DNA of 39,685 nucleotides from Chloroflexota bacterium (lineage in GTDB: Bacteria > Chloroflexota > Anaerolineae > Aggregatilineales > Phototrophicaceae), in the NCBI GenBank assembly GCA_011523735.1, contig WTGB01000065.1, positions 1 through 39,685 of the forward strand. Direction: 5' to 3'. Under the pieces are notes generated by a model that saw only the letters and a program-made list of their open reading frames with translations, was not told the origin of the DNA and did no database searches. Both the position numbers and the translations under genes were made by a program. Each line of letters opens with the position of its first letter. Within the stretch, counting starts at the first letter, position 1. Positions 1 through 9,334 of the stretch are shown here, piece by piece.

Positions 1-134
1 CTACGCGACCCTCGCTGTACTCGATGCTAAGAAATAATTTGAAGCGGTTGCCCTGATTCCCTCACAACACAGGTGATTTTCCTTCTGTTAGATTGTAGTA
101 TAAGCAGCAATATCCAGTAATTCTGGGAGTTCGC

Positions 135-1672
135 ATGCTTGCCATTGTGAATACCTGCGCCGTGATCGGCTTGGACGGGCACATCGTCGAAGTGCAGACC
201 GATTTCAATCCGCGCGCGCACTTGCCCAGCTTCAACCTTGTGGGCTTGCCCGGCGTCGCCGTCCGCGAGAGCAAGGACAGAGCGCGCTCCGCCATTCGCA
301 ATAGTGGCTTGCGTTTCCCCAACAAAGCCTACGTCGTCAATCTCTCGCCGGCCGACATCCACAAACACGGTCCCTCTTATGACCTTGCTATCGCCATCGG
401 CGTGCTGGCCGCAACCGACCAGATTCCACTGCACACGCTGGATAACACCATGTTTATCGGCGAACTCTCGCTGGACGGCAGCATCCGCCATGTGAAGGGT
501 GTGCTGCCAATGGCTTACACTGCCATGCAGCAAGGATTCGATACAGTGTACGTGCCCGATGAAGACGCCGCCGAAGCCGCTCTGATCCAGGACATTGCGA
601 TAATACCGGTCCGCTCAATCGGTCAACTGGTCGAGCACCTTTATCAACTCAATCCCATAAGCCCGTTTCAAGCTGATCCTCAGGCCGCCAGGCAAGAGCC
701 TTTACTTGAAGACACTCACATCGACTTCGCCGACATTCGCGGGCAGGAGCACGTCAAACGCGCTTTGGAAGTGGCGGCGGCCGGCAATCACAATATCCTG
801 ATGTCAGGTCCGCCAGGCGCCGGAAAGAGCTTGCAAGCGCGCGCCCTCGCCGGCATATTGCCGTTCCTGACGCCGCAAGAAGCGCTGGAAGTGACGCGCA
901 CCTATTCGATCGTCGATATGCTCTCACAGGATGAACCGCTGATCCGGCAGCGTCCCTTCCGCGCTCCGCATCATACCATCTCACAGGTCGGGCTTGTTGG
1001 CGGAGGCTCGATTCCCAAACCGGGCGAAATCAGCCTGGCGCGCACCGAGGCGTATTGTTCCTTGATGAGATCAACGAGCATCCCAGCAAAGTGCTTGAGG
1101 TGCTGCGTCAGCCGATCGAAGACAAGATCGTAACCATAAGTCGAGCAAAGGGCAGCATCACTTTCCCGGCGAATTTTCTGCTCGTGGGCGCGCGCAATCC
1201 CTGCCCCTGCGGCTTCTATGGCGACCCGCAGCATTCCTGCAATTGCACGCCAAATCAGATCCAGCGCTATCAGGCGCGAATATCAGGACCCATACTCGAC
1301 CGCATCGACATTCACGTCGATGTGCCCATGGTTGATTTCGACAAGCTGCTATCGGACAGACGGGCGGAGAGTTCGCTGGATATTCGCCGACGGGTCGAGC
1401 TAGCCCGTGAGCGGCAGATCAAGCGTTTCGAAGAACATCCCGGTCTATTCGCCAATGCTGATATGACTGTCGGGGAGATAGACGACTTCTGCGTGTTAAG
1501 CGAAGAAGCCAGGCAGATTCTCACCTTGTCTGTGCGCCGGCTGCAACTGAGCGCGCGCAGTTACCACCGTGTCCTGAAGCTCAGCCGCACCATTGCCGAT
1601 CTCGAAGGCGCAGAGGAGATCCAGGTTCCGCATATCGCCGAGGCTTTGCAGTATCGTCCGCAGGCGGAATAA
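135..1672 (+). pseudogene. comM: ComM/YifB-type AAA+ ATPase (Mg-chelatase-like), frameshifted
   Basis: ComM is a AAA+ helicase that drives branch migration when incoming DNA is integrated during natural transformation. The N-terminal subunit-ChlI-like domain (about residues 1-165) is followed by the Mg-chelatase AAA+ core with Walker A GPPGAGKS, and then by the NPCPCGFYGD and cysteine-rich segment and a C-terminal helical domain. The reading frame changes just before Walker B. Frame 1 runs 135-1133 and the continuation lies in the frame containing 1055-1672. Removing one GC from the GCGCGC run at 1038-1043 restores LAHRGVLFLDEIN and gives a protein of about 511 residues, the normal family length. 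The start at 135 is supported by GGGAG at 125-129. The cause is either an assembly error or a recent inactivation. The family call is secure; whether the gene is intact in the cell is unknown. Confidence 0.9.
1038..1043 (+). other. Frameshift site in comM (GC dinucleotide gain)
   Basis: The run GCGCGC lies where the family reads LAHRGV. With GCGC instead, the frame continues through the Walker B motif FLDEIN. With GCGCGC it goes to an unrelated tail that ends at 1133. A 2-base slip in a dinucleotide run is the simplest explanation. Confidence 0.85.
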
Positions 1673-1683
1673 GCGCTCTTGTG

Positions 1684-3336
1684 CTATTGGTCATCCGGCT
1701 GGACGTAGCCATTGCGCAAGTCATATTCGATCAGAGTCGGGTCACGCTCGCTTGGATCACCCCAGCCTCCACCGCCGGCCGAACTCTGCGTGATGATATC
1801 GCCCTTGTTGAATGGTCCATAGAAGTAAACACGCCCGCGGATAGTCCGCTCGCGATCGCTACCCGTCCAGACTGTCAGCTCGCTGACGCCGGCCTCCTCA
1901 CCGCCGTAGAGTCCCCAGGGCGTCTCGATGGTATTCTCGTTCATGGTCTGGATCAGGATATTGTCTTCCAGCATCTGATATTCGCGCGTTACGCCGAATC
2001 CACCACGGTATTTGCCCTTGCCTGCCCCGTTGAGGTTGAAGGTGTGGCGCAGCACCCGCAGTGGGTATCGTCCCTCAATGACTTCAGTCGGTGTATTTGG
2101 CGCATTGCCATCGCCAACGAAGATCAGTCCGCTCGGTCCATCAGCATGGGGAAAGGCGCCGCTGCCGCCCGCGAGCGGATCAATGTAGATGAAAGGTTCG
2201 CCATGGCGAGGATCCATCCGATAAATGGCGCCGCCGAACATCTGGTATGAGCAAGCCGGGCAGCGCATGGGAATCGCCTGCGAAAGCGCTTTGACAATCA
2301 GATGGATGACCATTTCGCCGACATAACCGTAGGAATCGGTCGCGGCCGGATATTGCGGACTTACAGCTGTGTTATCCGGCGCGGTGACCGTCAGCGGGCG
2401 CAGATGTCCATGATTCATCGGATCAAAGGGCATGGTCAAGGACTTGAGCACAGTCTGCGCCATGGCAACGGTGCCGACGAAGGGATGGTTGGTCGGTCCC
2501 TTCACCGTGTCAGCCGTGCCTGTCCAATCAATGTTCATCTCAGCGCCGCTGACATTTACTGTCACCCAAACTTTGTATGGCTTGTCAAGTTCGACGCCGT
2601 CGTGATCCATCATAATACTCGCCGAATAAGCCCCATCGGGAATCTCGCTGATCTTGGCGCGCATCATCGCCTCGGATTGATCGAAGACCTGCTCCATCGC
2701 CTCCCGAATAATATCCGCGCCATAACGCTCGCATAGCGCGATATAACGCTTGCTGCCGGTGCGGCAGGCGGCGATCATGGCGTTCAGATCGCCGTGCACC
2801 AATTCGGGAAAGCGGACATTCTTCAAGATGAAACGCAGAAAAGTTTGGTTTAGCTTGCCGGCTTCATAGAGCTTGTCATGGAAGAAGATGAGCCCTTCCT
2901 GATGAATATCGGTTGTATCCGGACACCAGCCGCCGGGCGTTTTGCCGCCGATATCCGCCCAATGCGCCATTAGCGCGGAAAACGCGACCAGTTCCCCTTC
3001 AAAGAAGATGGGCATGTAAACCGCAGTGTCGCTGATATGCGTTCCAGTCTCGTAGGGCTCGTTCGCCAGCAAGATGTCGCCCTCGGCGAATCCAGCGCTT
3101 CCCAGGGCGCGGAGGCCGCTTTGTACTGTCGGACCGAGGCAGCCCATGAAGCCGGGCAAACCTGATCCTTCCGCCAGCATTTCGCCGCGGTGGTTGGTGA
3201 TCGCCAAGCCGAAATCCTGAACTTCGTAAATCAGCGGGTTGTGCGCTGTCTTGATCAAACTGATCATCATCTCATCAGCGGCTGCCTTCAACGCGTTGCG
3301 GATGACTTGTGTGGTGATCGGGTCGACTTTGCTCAT
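1684..3336 (-). CDS. hyuB: Hydantoinase B / 5-oxoprolinase subunit B family
   Basis: This 550-residue protein matches the HyuB family, the partner of HyuA in ATP-dependent opening of cyclic amides such as hydantoins, N-methylhydantoin or 5-oxoproline. The N-terminus (DPITTQVIRNAL, then MMISLIKTAHNPLIYEVQD) is typical. So are the middle motif DIHQEGLIFF and the glycine-rich stretches GGSGAFPHADGPSG and GKGKYRGGFG, and the C-terminal SAGGGGWGDP. Its ATG overlaps the hyuA stop by four bases (ATGA at 3333-3336), so the two subunits are probably translationally coupled. It is the last gene of the operon and converges on comM with only 11 bases between the stops. The exact substrate cannot be read from sequence. 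Confidence 0.93.
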   Translation of the reverse strand: MSKVDPITTQVIRNALKAAADEMMISLIKTAHNPLIYEVQDFGLAITNHRGEMLAEGSGLPGFMGCLGPTVQSGLRALGSAGFAEGDILLANEPYETGTHISDTAVYMPIFFEGELVAFSALMAHWADIGGKTPGGWCPDTTDIHQEGLIFFHDKLYEAGKLNQTFLRFILKNVRFPELVHGDLNAMIAACRTGSKRYIALCERYGADIIREAMEQVFDQSEAMMRAKISEIPDGAYSASIMMDHDGVELDKPYKVWVTVNVSGAEMNIDWTGTADTVKGPTNHPFVGTVAMAQTVLKSLTMPFDPMNHGHLRPLTVTAPDNTAVSPQYPAATDSYGYVGEMVIHLIVKALSQAIPMRCPACSYQMFGGAIYRMDPRHGEPFIYIDPLAGGSGAFPHADGPSGLIFVGDGNAPNTPTEVIEGRYPLRVLRHTFNLNGAGKGKYRGGFGVTREYQMLEDNILIQTMNENTIETPWGLYGGEEAGVSELTVWTGSDRERTIRGRVYFYGPFNKGDIITQSSAGGGGWGDPSERDPTLIEYDLRNGYVQPDDQ

Positions 3337-5372
3337 TTTTCCACTCGCTTGATGATCAGATTGCCAATGTCATCTACTTTGGCCGCTTGATCAGGCAGCA
3401 CAAGTATGGTCGAAGTCCACTCTTCAATGATTGCGGGACCCTGAACTTCGCTGCCCGCCGCCAGATTGTCCCGGTTAAAAACCGCCGCATCTATGTCAAT
3501 GCCGTAATCCCGTATCGTGACTAAGCGCTTACCTTTCAATAATTCACCATCGAGCAGCGGCGACATTCGCTTCAGTTCTGGCTTCCTAGTAATACCTAAT
3601 ACCGACGCCTGCAAGTTGACGATCTCGGCGGCGGAATCTGGAAGCGATAATGCATAGGCTCGTTCATGAAGCGCATCCAGGCGCTGCCGCAAGGACAGCA
3701 GGTCGTCGGCGAAGTCCGAAGACAAAATAGGCACTTTGACAGTATGCTCCTGCCCGTGGTAGCGCATCGCGGCATGAAACTGCGTCGCTGTCTGCGACGG
3801 TGCGACGCCATAATCTGTAAAGCGACTGCGAACATCGTTTTCCAGCGCATCCAGTTCACATTTGAGCTGTTCAGCCCCAACATCGGCGAAGCGTCTCAGA
3901 TAGGTGCGCACATAATCTTCGCGATAGTCGGCATTGAGCAGGCCCCAGGCGGAAAATGTCGCCGGGTTCAGCGGCACGATGGCCGAAGCAGCCTCCAATT
4001 CCATGAGCAGGAAACCGGCAAACAAGCCGCCGCCCCCACCGTAACAAACCAGCGAGAATTCGCGGGGATCATGCCCGCGTTCGATCGTGATGTTGCGAAT
4101 GGCGTATGCCATGTTCATATTTGCCAGGTGCACGATGCCGGCCGCGGCATCGATTAAACTCATACCGAACGGCTTGGCGATACGTTCGCGGATGACCGTC
4201 TCAGCTTTCTCGCGGTCCAGCCGCATGCGCTCGCCAAGATAATATTCGGGATCGAGATAACCCAGGACGAGCTGCGCATCTGTCACGGTCGCCAGCGTTC
4301 CGCCCAAGCCATAGCAGGCTGGTCCAGGATCGGCTTCCACACTCTGCGGACCGATATGCAAGCCCCGCGCATCGTCTATCCAGGCGATGCTGCCGCCGCC
4401 CGCGCCGATGGACACGATATCGATGGTCGGCTGCAAGACCGGCCGCCGGTTGATGCTATGTTCTGATTGCTCAAGGGGCTGCCCGTTGCTGACCAGCGCC
4501 ACATCAAATGTCGTACCGCCGACATCCGCGGCAACCAAGTTGCCCTCGCCCAAGTAACTTCCGAGCGCGGCAACCCCGATAACACCGCCGGCTGGTCCCG
4601 AGACAGTCGTGCGAATCGGACCTTCTTGCGCCGCACGTATTGATGTGATGCCGCCAGATGACTGCATGATATTCAAAGTACCGCCAAACTGGCGCCGCTT
4701 TAGTTCGCCTTCCAAAGCCGATAGATATCGCATTAATTTTGGCTTGGTGTAGACATTGAGAACTGTCGTTGATGTACGCTCGAATTCGCGCCACTCACGG
4801 CAAATCTCGGAAGAAATCGTCACTGCCGCTTTGGGAAACTCTTCTTCGACCAACGCGCGCATTCTCTCTTCATGCGTAGGATCAATGTAAGAATGCAAAA
4901 ATATGATTGCGATGCCGTCGACATCTTCAGCCTTTAGTTGCCGAATGGCCGCGCGCGCCCCGTCTTCATCCAGCGGCGTGACAACCTCACCCCGGGCGTC
5001 CAGGCGCTCGCTGACCTCCAATCTAAGGTAGCGTTCAACTAGCGACGGCGGAGGCCTATAGAATAAGTTGTATATTTCTTCACGGTTGCCCCGACCCAAC
5101 TCGAGCACATCGCGAAATCCTTTGGTTGTGATCAAGCCGATGCGGGCGCCTTTCTCCTGCACGATAGTGTTGATCACCAGGGTCGAGCCGTGGATGATCG
5201 TTCGTAGCGCTTTCAAGTCTAGCGCCAAGCTGTCAATACCCTCGAAGAATCGTTGTTCCAGCAAACCAGATGAGGGCGCCTTCTCAATCCTAATATCGCC
5301 CGTTTCTTCATCGAGCGAGACGAAGTCAACAAAGGTTCCACCAACATCTATTGCCAGTCTCTTCTGCATCAT
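3333..5372 (-). CDS. hyuA: Hydantoinase A / 5-oxoprolinase subunit A family
   Basis: This 679-residue protein belongs to the HyuA family. It has the ASKHA ATP-binding fold, with an N-terminal phosphate loop IDVGGTFVDF (near residue 8) and a second nucleotide motif VAADVGGTTFDVAL (near 285), followed by GPACYGLGG and GGGGGLFAGF. The family uses ATP to activate the carbonyl of a cyclic amide, which the HyuB partner helps hydrolyse. Two ATG codons lie in tandem (5372 and 5369), with GGGGAA about eight bases upstream. It follows dppF after 56 bases and overlaps hyuB. Acetone carboxylase beta subunits share this fold, but the HyuB partner supports a hydantoinase/oxoprolinase. Confidence 0.93.
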   Translation of the reverse strand: MMQKRLAIDVGGTFVDFVSLDEETGDIRIEKAPSSGLLEQRFFEGIDSLALDLKALRTIIHGSTLVINTIVQEKGARIGLITTKGFRDVLELGRGNREEIYNLFYRPPPSLVERYLRLEVSERLDARGEVVTPLDEDGARAAIRQLKAEDVDGIAIIFLHSYIDPTHEERMRALVEEEFPKAAVTISSEICREWREFERTSTTVLNVYTKPKLMRYLSALEGELKRRQFGGTLNIMQSSGGITSIRAAQEGPIRTTVSGPAGGVIGVAALGSYLGEGNLVAADVGGTTFDVALVSNGQPLEQSEHSINRRPVLQPTIDIVSIGAGGGSIAWIDDARGLHIGPQSVEADPGPACYGLGGTLATVTDAQLVLGYLDPEYYLGERMRLDREKAETVIRERIAKPFGMSLIDAAAGIVHLANMNMAYAIRNITIERGHDPREFSLVCYGGGGGLFAGFLLMELEAASAIVPLNPATFSAWGLLNADYREDYVRTYLRRFADVGAEQLKCELDALENDVRSRFTDYGVAPSQTATQFHAAMRYHGQEHTVKVPILSSDFADDLLSLRQRLDALHERAYALSLPDSAAEIVNLQASVLGITRKPELKRMSPLLDGELLKGKRLVTIRDYGIDIDAAVFNRDNLAAGSEVQGPAIIEEWTSTILVLPDQAAKVDDIGNLIIKRVEK

Positions 5373-5428
5373 TCGAGTTCTTCCCCGTCCATTGATTCAA
5401 CAGTGAGTTATCCGTATACCGGGCGTCG

Positions 5429-6406
5429 TCAAGCGCTCTCTTCATATAGATGGCAACTTACGCGGTGGTTTCTGGCGACCAGCCGCGACGCCGGATATCG
5501 CATCCGGCAAATGTCCATCACCTGAGGGCAACGCGTATGAAAAGCGCAGCCGGCTGGTGGATTAGTGGCGCTGGGCACGGAGCCGGGCAGGATGATGCGT
5601 TGCCGTTTGGCCGCTGGATCCGGCACGGGCGTTGACGATAACAATGCCTGCGTGTATGGGTGCTGCGGGTTCGCGAAGATGGCTTCGCTGCTCGTCTCTT
5701 CCACGATCTTGCCCAGGTACATCACGGCGATGCGATCGCTGATATGTTGCACAACGCTCAGATCATGCGTTATAAAAAGATAAGTCAAACCGCGCTGTCG
5801 CTGCAGACCTAATAACAAGTTGATTATCTGCGCTTGCACCGAAACATCCAGCGCCGATGTCGGTTCGTCAAGGACGATGAAGTCCGGATTGAGCGCAAGC
5901 GCCCGCGCCAGGGCGATTCGCTGCGCCTGTCCGCCGCTGAGCTGATGTGGATGCCGCGACATAAACTCAGCGCTCAAGCCGACCTCAGCGAGCAGCGTAA
6001 CCACGCGATCCACCATCTCCTTGCGCGACATCATGGTGTGAGTTCTTAAGGGTTCTGCTACCAGTTCAAAGCCGTTTAAGCGCGGGTTAAGCGAGGAGAA
6101 CGGATTCTGCAAGACCATCTGCATCCGCTGCCGCATCATCCGCATGTCTTCGTTCTTAAGCGCGAGCAGATCTTCGCCATCGAATTGTATGCCGCCCCCG
6201 CTTGGGCGCAGCAGACGCAATAGGCAACGCGCGAGGGTGCTTTTGCCACAGCCGGATTCGCCAACGATGCCCAGTGTTTCTCCGGCGCCAACGGTAAAGT
6301 TCACACCGTTCAAGGCGCGGATTGGCTGCGCGCGGCGGCCGAACAAACCCGCTCTCCGCAGGTAGACCATCGACAGGTCATGCACGCTGAGTAAAGGCTC
6401 AGTCAT
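5429..6406 (-). CDS. dppF: Oligopeptide/dipeptide ABC transporter ATPase, DppF/OppF type
   Basis: This is one of the two ATPases that power the peptide/nickel-type importer encoded upstream. Walker A (GESGCGKST), the signature LSGGQAQRIALARAL and Walker B with D-loop (VLDEPTSALD) are all present. The C-terminal oligopeptide-transporter extension contains GCAFHTRCP and further cysteines. The start chosen is ATG at 6406 (MTEPLLSVHD), which overlaps the dppD stop by eight bases. An in-frame ATG at 6442 would add 12 residues inside dppD and lacks family support. The length is 325 residues, normal for DppF. It is a cytoplasmic subunit on the membrane complex. Confidence 0.93.
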   Translation of the reverse strand: MTEPLLSVHDLSMVYLRRAGLFGRRAQPIRALNGVNFTVGAGETLGIVGESGCGKSTLARCLLRLLRPSGGGIQFDGEDLLALKNEDMRMMRQRMQMVLQNPFSSLNPRLNGFELVAEPLRTHTMMSRKEMVDRVVTLLAEVGLSAEFMSRHPHQLSGGQAQRIALARALALNPDFIVLDEPTSALDVSVQAQIINLLLGLQRQRGLTYLFITHDLSVVQHISDRIAVMYLGKIVEETSSEAIFANPQHPYTQALLSSTPVPDPAAKRQRIILPGSVPSATNPPAGCAFHTRCPQVMDICRMRYPASRLVARNHRVSCHLYEESA

Positions 6407-7373
6407 CTTTTGGCATCTCATGCAAATAGCAGGCGGATACATGCGCCGAGTTAATAAAGCTTAACGCGGGCTGTTGTCGGCGGCAGATATCCATCACGTA
6501 GTCGCAACGCGGCGCAAAGGCGCAACCCGCAATACGCTCCAATCCACTTGGCACGGTTCCGGCGATAACCTGCAAATCGCTGCCGCGGCTGCCTGGACGA
6601 GGCAGAGCCGCGAGCAAGCCGCGCGTATACGGGTGTTGCGGACTGGCAAATATTGCCTCGACCGCGCCTTTCTCCACCACTCGCCCGGCATAAAGCACCA
6701 CCACCTGCTGACAGGTTTCGGCGACGATGCCGAGGTCATGCGTGATGAGGAGGACGCTGATCGCGCGTTCGCGTTGCAGTTTCCGCAATAGATCGAGAAT
6801 CTGCGCCTGAATAGTCACATCGAGCGCGGTAGTCGGCTCGTCGGCGATGATGACATCGGGATCGGCAGCCAGGCTGAGGGCGATCATCGCGCGCTGCTGC
6901 TGCCCGCCGGAGAGCTGATGGGGATAGACATTCATCATCTGCGCCGGATCGGGCAATCCGACATCCGCAAGCAATCTCATAGCGCGAACCTTCAAACCGC
7001 CATGCCCATTAGATTGGTGCGCGCGCAAGACATCCATGATCTGCTCGCCAATGGTGAACAGCGGATTTAGCGCCGTGGCCGGATCTTGAAAGATCATGGC
7101 GATGCGATTCCCGCGGATGTCGTGCATGTCCGCGTCAGTCAGGCGCAGCAAATCCACATCTTCAAAGACGATGCGCCCGCCGGTGATCCTTGCATTGTCG
7201 TCCAGCAAGCGCATGATGCTGCGTCCGGTCACCGATTTGCCACAGCCCGTTTCGCCCACCAGACCGAGAATATCACCCTTAGCCAATGTGAAGTCGATGC
7301 CGCGAATCGCGTAGACCGCGCCAAAGGGCGTGCTGAACTCCACGTGCAAGTTCTCGATCGCAAGAATCGTCAT
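6399..7373 (-). CDS. dppD: Oligopeptide/dipeptide ABC transporter ATPase, DppD/OppD type
   Basis: This second ATPase of the importer has 324 residues. Walker A is GETGCGKSVTGRS, the signature is LSGGQQQRAMIALSL and Walker B is VIIADEPTTALD. The C-terminal extension carries GCAFAPRCDYVMDIC plus a later cysteine (SACYL). A spaced four-cysteine set of this kind is typical of this subfamily and binds a [4Fe-4S] cluster in at least one characterised DppD; a cluster here is inference. Its ATG shares one base with the dppC stop (TGATG at 7371-7375), and its 3' end overlaps dppF. Confidence 0.93.
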   Translation of the reverse strand: MTILAIENLHVEFSTPFGAVYAIRGIDFTLAKGDILGLVGETGCGKSVTGRSIMRLLDDNARITGGRIVFEDVDLLRLTDADMHDIRGNRIAMIFQDPATALNPLFTIGEQIMDVLRAHQSNGHGGLKVRAMRLLADVGLPDPAQMMNVYPHQLSGGQQQRAMIALSLAADPDVIIADEPTTALDVTIQAQILDLLRKLQRERAISVLLITHDLGIVAETCQQVVVLYAGRVVEKGAVEAIFASPQHPYTRGLLAALPRPGSRGSDLQVIAGTVPSGLERIAGCAFAPRCDYVMDICRRQQPALSFINSAHVSACYLHEMPKDD

Positions 7374-8233
7374 CAGAGCGTTCTGCGCAGGCGAGGATCA
7401 GCAGCCACGCGGACGCCATCGCCGAGGAAGTTAAAAGCCATCGCCGTCAGAAAGATAGCCAAGCCTGGAAATGTCGAAAGCCACCATCGGCCGGACAAGA
7501 AATAGAGTCTGCCATCGCTTATCATCACCCCCCAATCAGCGTAGGGCGCCTGCGTACCCAGCCCGATAAAACTCAACCCAGCGGCGACCAGAATCGCCGT
7601 GCCCACATCAAGCGTGCCCTGCACGACAATCGGCGTCAGTATATTGGGCAAGACGTGACGACGCATAATGACGCGATGGCGAACGCCAATGCCGCGAGCC
7701 GCCTCAATATAGGCGCGCTCCCGTACACTGAGCGTTTGCGCCCGAGCCAGGCGGGCATACCAAGGCCACCAGGTGACCGCGATCGCCGCCACCGCGTTGA
7801 CATAGCTCGCGCCCAAGGCCGCCGCAATGGCGATGGCGAGCAGCAATGGCGGGAAAGCCAGGAAGACATCCGTGACCCGCATCAGCGCTTCATCGACCCA
7901 GCCGCCCAGATACCCAGCGATTAATCCCAGCGGCGTGCCAATGGCGATGGCAGCCAGGACCACAAGCAGCCCCATCGATAGCGAGCGCCGCGCCCCGAAC
8001 ATCAAACGCGCCACCTGATCCCGCCCCAGTCCATCGGTGCCAAAGGGGTGCTCAATGCCCGGCGCTACAAACTTGCTGCGCAAATCCGGTTCGCCCATGC
8101 CTTGCGCAGCGTAGGGACTGAGCAATGGCGCGAAAACTGCCGATAGCGCAACCAGCACGAGAAAAACAGCGCTGAGGACCGCGGCTCGATCCCGCAGAAG
8201 AAACCAGAGCGTCGAGCCGACTTCAAGTTTCAC
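7373..8233 (-). CDS. dppC: Peptide/nickel-type ABC transporter permease, DppC type
   Basis: This 286-residue inner-membrane permease has an N-terminal membrane segment (about residues 12-36) and the OppC/DppC motif HPFGTDGLGRDQVARL. A block of hydrophobic segments follows. The cytoplasmic EAA loop EAARGIGVRHRVIMRRHVLPN contacts the ATPase. The start is GTG at 8233. A GGGAG element ten bases upstream overlaps the dppB stop codon TAG, which suggests coupled translation. Together with DppB it forms the translocation pore. Confidence 0.92.
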   Translation of the reverse strand: MKLEVGSTLWFLLRDRAAVLSAVFLVLVALSAVFAPLLSPYAAQGMGEPDLRSKFVAPGIEHPFGTDGLGRDQVARLMFGARRSLSMGLLVVLAAIAIGTPLGLIAGYLGGWVDEALMRVTDVFLAFPPLLLAIAIAAALGASYVNAVAAIAVTWWPWYARLARAQTLSVRERAYIEAARGIGVRHRVIMRRHVLPNILTPIVVQGTLDVGTAILVAAGLSFIGLGTQAPYADWGVMISDGRLYFLSGRWWLSTFPGLAIFLTAMAFNFLGDGVRVAADPRLRRTL

Positions 8234-8247
8234 GAGCGCTCAACTCC

Positions 8248-9270
8248 CTAGCCAAGCCGCACCCGCGGATCCAATAGCGCTTGCAGCAAATCCACGACTA
8301 AGTTGACCAAGATATAGACGATGGTGACGACCAAAGTGACGGCGATAATGACAGGAAAGTCCACATTCAGCACCGCCTCAGTGACATATTTTCCGACGCC
8401 GGGCCAGGAAAATATCGTCTCCACCAAGAAGGCCCCCGTGATTGAATAAGCAAAGGACAATCCGACAACCGTCAGCGCCGGCATAATGGCGTTCTTCAAG
8501 GCGAGCTTGAACAGGATCACACGCTGCGATAAGCCCGCCGCCCGTGCCGCAGTGATATAAGTTTCAGAAAGCACCTCCAGCATTGAGGCTTGCGTCATGC
8601 GAATAGTGATGCCCAAGGGATACGCCGACAGCACAAGCGCCGGCAAAATCAAGTGATGCAGCGCGTCAAAGAAAGCCTTCCAATTGCTGCTGAGCGCCGC
8701 ATCGACGACATAAAAGCCAGTCTGCGCGGCGATGGGATAGAAAAGCGAAACATCGCGACTGATACGGCCTCCCAGCGGCAACCAGCCCAAGGAACTGAAA
8801 AAGACGAATTGCGCGATCAAAGCCAACCAAAACGATGGTACCGACACACCGGCAATCGCGATGATTCTAGTCGCGTAATCAAATACGCTCCCAGGATAGG
8901 CTCCCGCCAGCACACCCACCGGAATCCCGACAACCAGCGCAATGACGACAGCCGCTATGACCAACTCCAGCGTCGCTGGCAGAAATATACGCAAATCCGT
9001 GTTGATCGACCGGCGCGAATGATAGGACTCGCCGAGGTCGCCATCCAGAAGATCGCCGACGTAAACAAGGAATTGCTCGTGCAGCGGCTTGTCCAATCCG
9101 AGCTTGACTTCAATAGCAGCGACTTGCTCCGGGCGCGGACGGGCGCCGGCATATAGCGCGGCCGGATTGCCTGGGATGACGCGGGATACAAAGAATGTCA
9201 GAATCAGAACGCCGATGAACACAAAGACCGAAAGGCTCAAGCGGCGCAGCAGAAAGGTCAATGCGATCAT
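8248..9270 (-). CDS. dppB: Peptide/nickel-type ABC transporter permease, DppB type
   Basis: This is a 340-residue permease with the DppB/OppB N-terminus: one membrane helix (FVFIGVLILTFFVSRVIPG), then a large external segment with LGLDKPLHEQFLVYVGDLL and DLGESYHSRR. The multi-helix domain follows, with the EAA loop AARAAGLSQRVILFKLALKNA. The C-terminus LLDPRVRLG is typical. The ATG at 9270 (MIALTFLLRR) is preferred over one 18 codons upstream because the extra residues are not membrane-like and do not fit the family. It lies between the binding protein and dppC in the operon. Confidence 0.92.
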   Translation of the reverse strand: MIALTFLLRRLSLSVFVFIGVLILTFFVSRVIPGNPAALYAGARPRPEQVAAIEVKLGLDKPLHEQFLVYVGDLLDGDLGESYHSRRSINTDLRIFLPATLELVIAAVVIALVVGIPVGVLAGAYPGSVFDYATRIIAIAGVSVPSFWLALIAQFVFFSSLGWLPLGGRISRDVSLFYPIAAQTGFYVVDAALSSNWKAFFDALHHLILPALVLSAYPLGITIRMTQASMLEVLSETYITAARAAGLSQRVILFKLALKNAIMPALTVVGLSFAYSITGAFLVETIFSWPGVGKYVTEAVLNVDFPVIIAVTLVVTIVYILVNLVVDLLQALLDPRVRLG

Positions 9271-9334
9271 TTGTACGGCTCGGTTGAAACGAGGTCCGGC
9301 ACAGCCGAAACTGCGCCGAACCACATTGGAAATT

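Noticed and set aside
1..134. Upstream gene fragment at the left edge
   Set aside because: No conserved frame enters from the left. The region looks like a promoter or leader for comM, but no clear hexamers were found.
1038..1133. Programmed frameshift in comM
   Set aside because: There is no slippery heptamer, pseudoknot or family precedent. A simple 2-base gain in a GC run explains it.
2302..2736. Plus-strand open frame inside hyuB
   Set aside because: It is antisense to a family-conserved coding region with no independent start signal.
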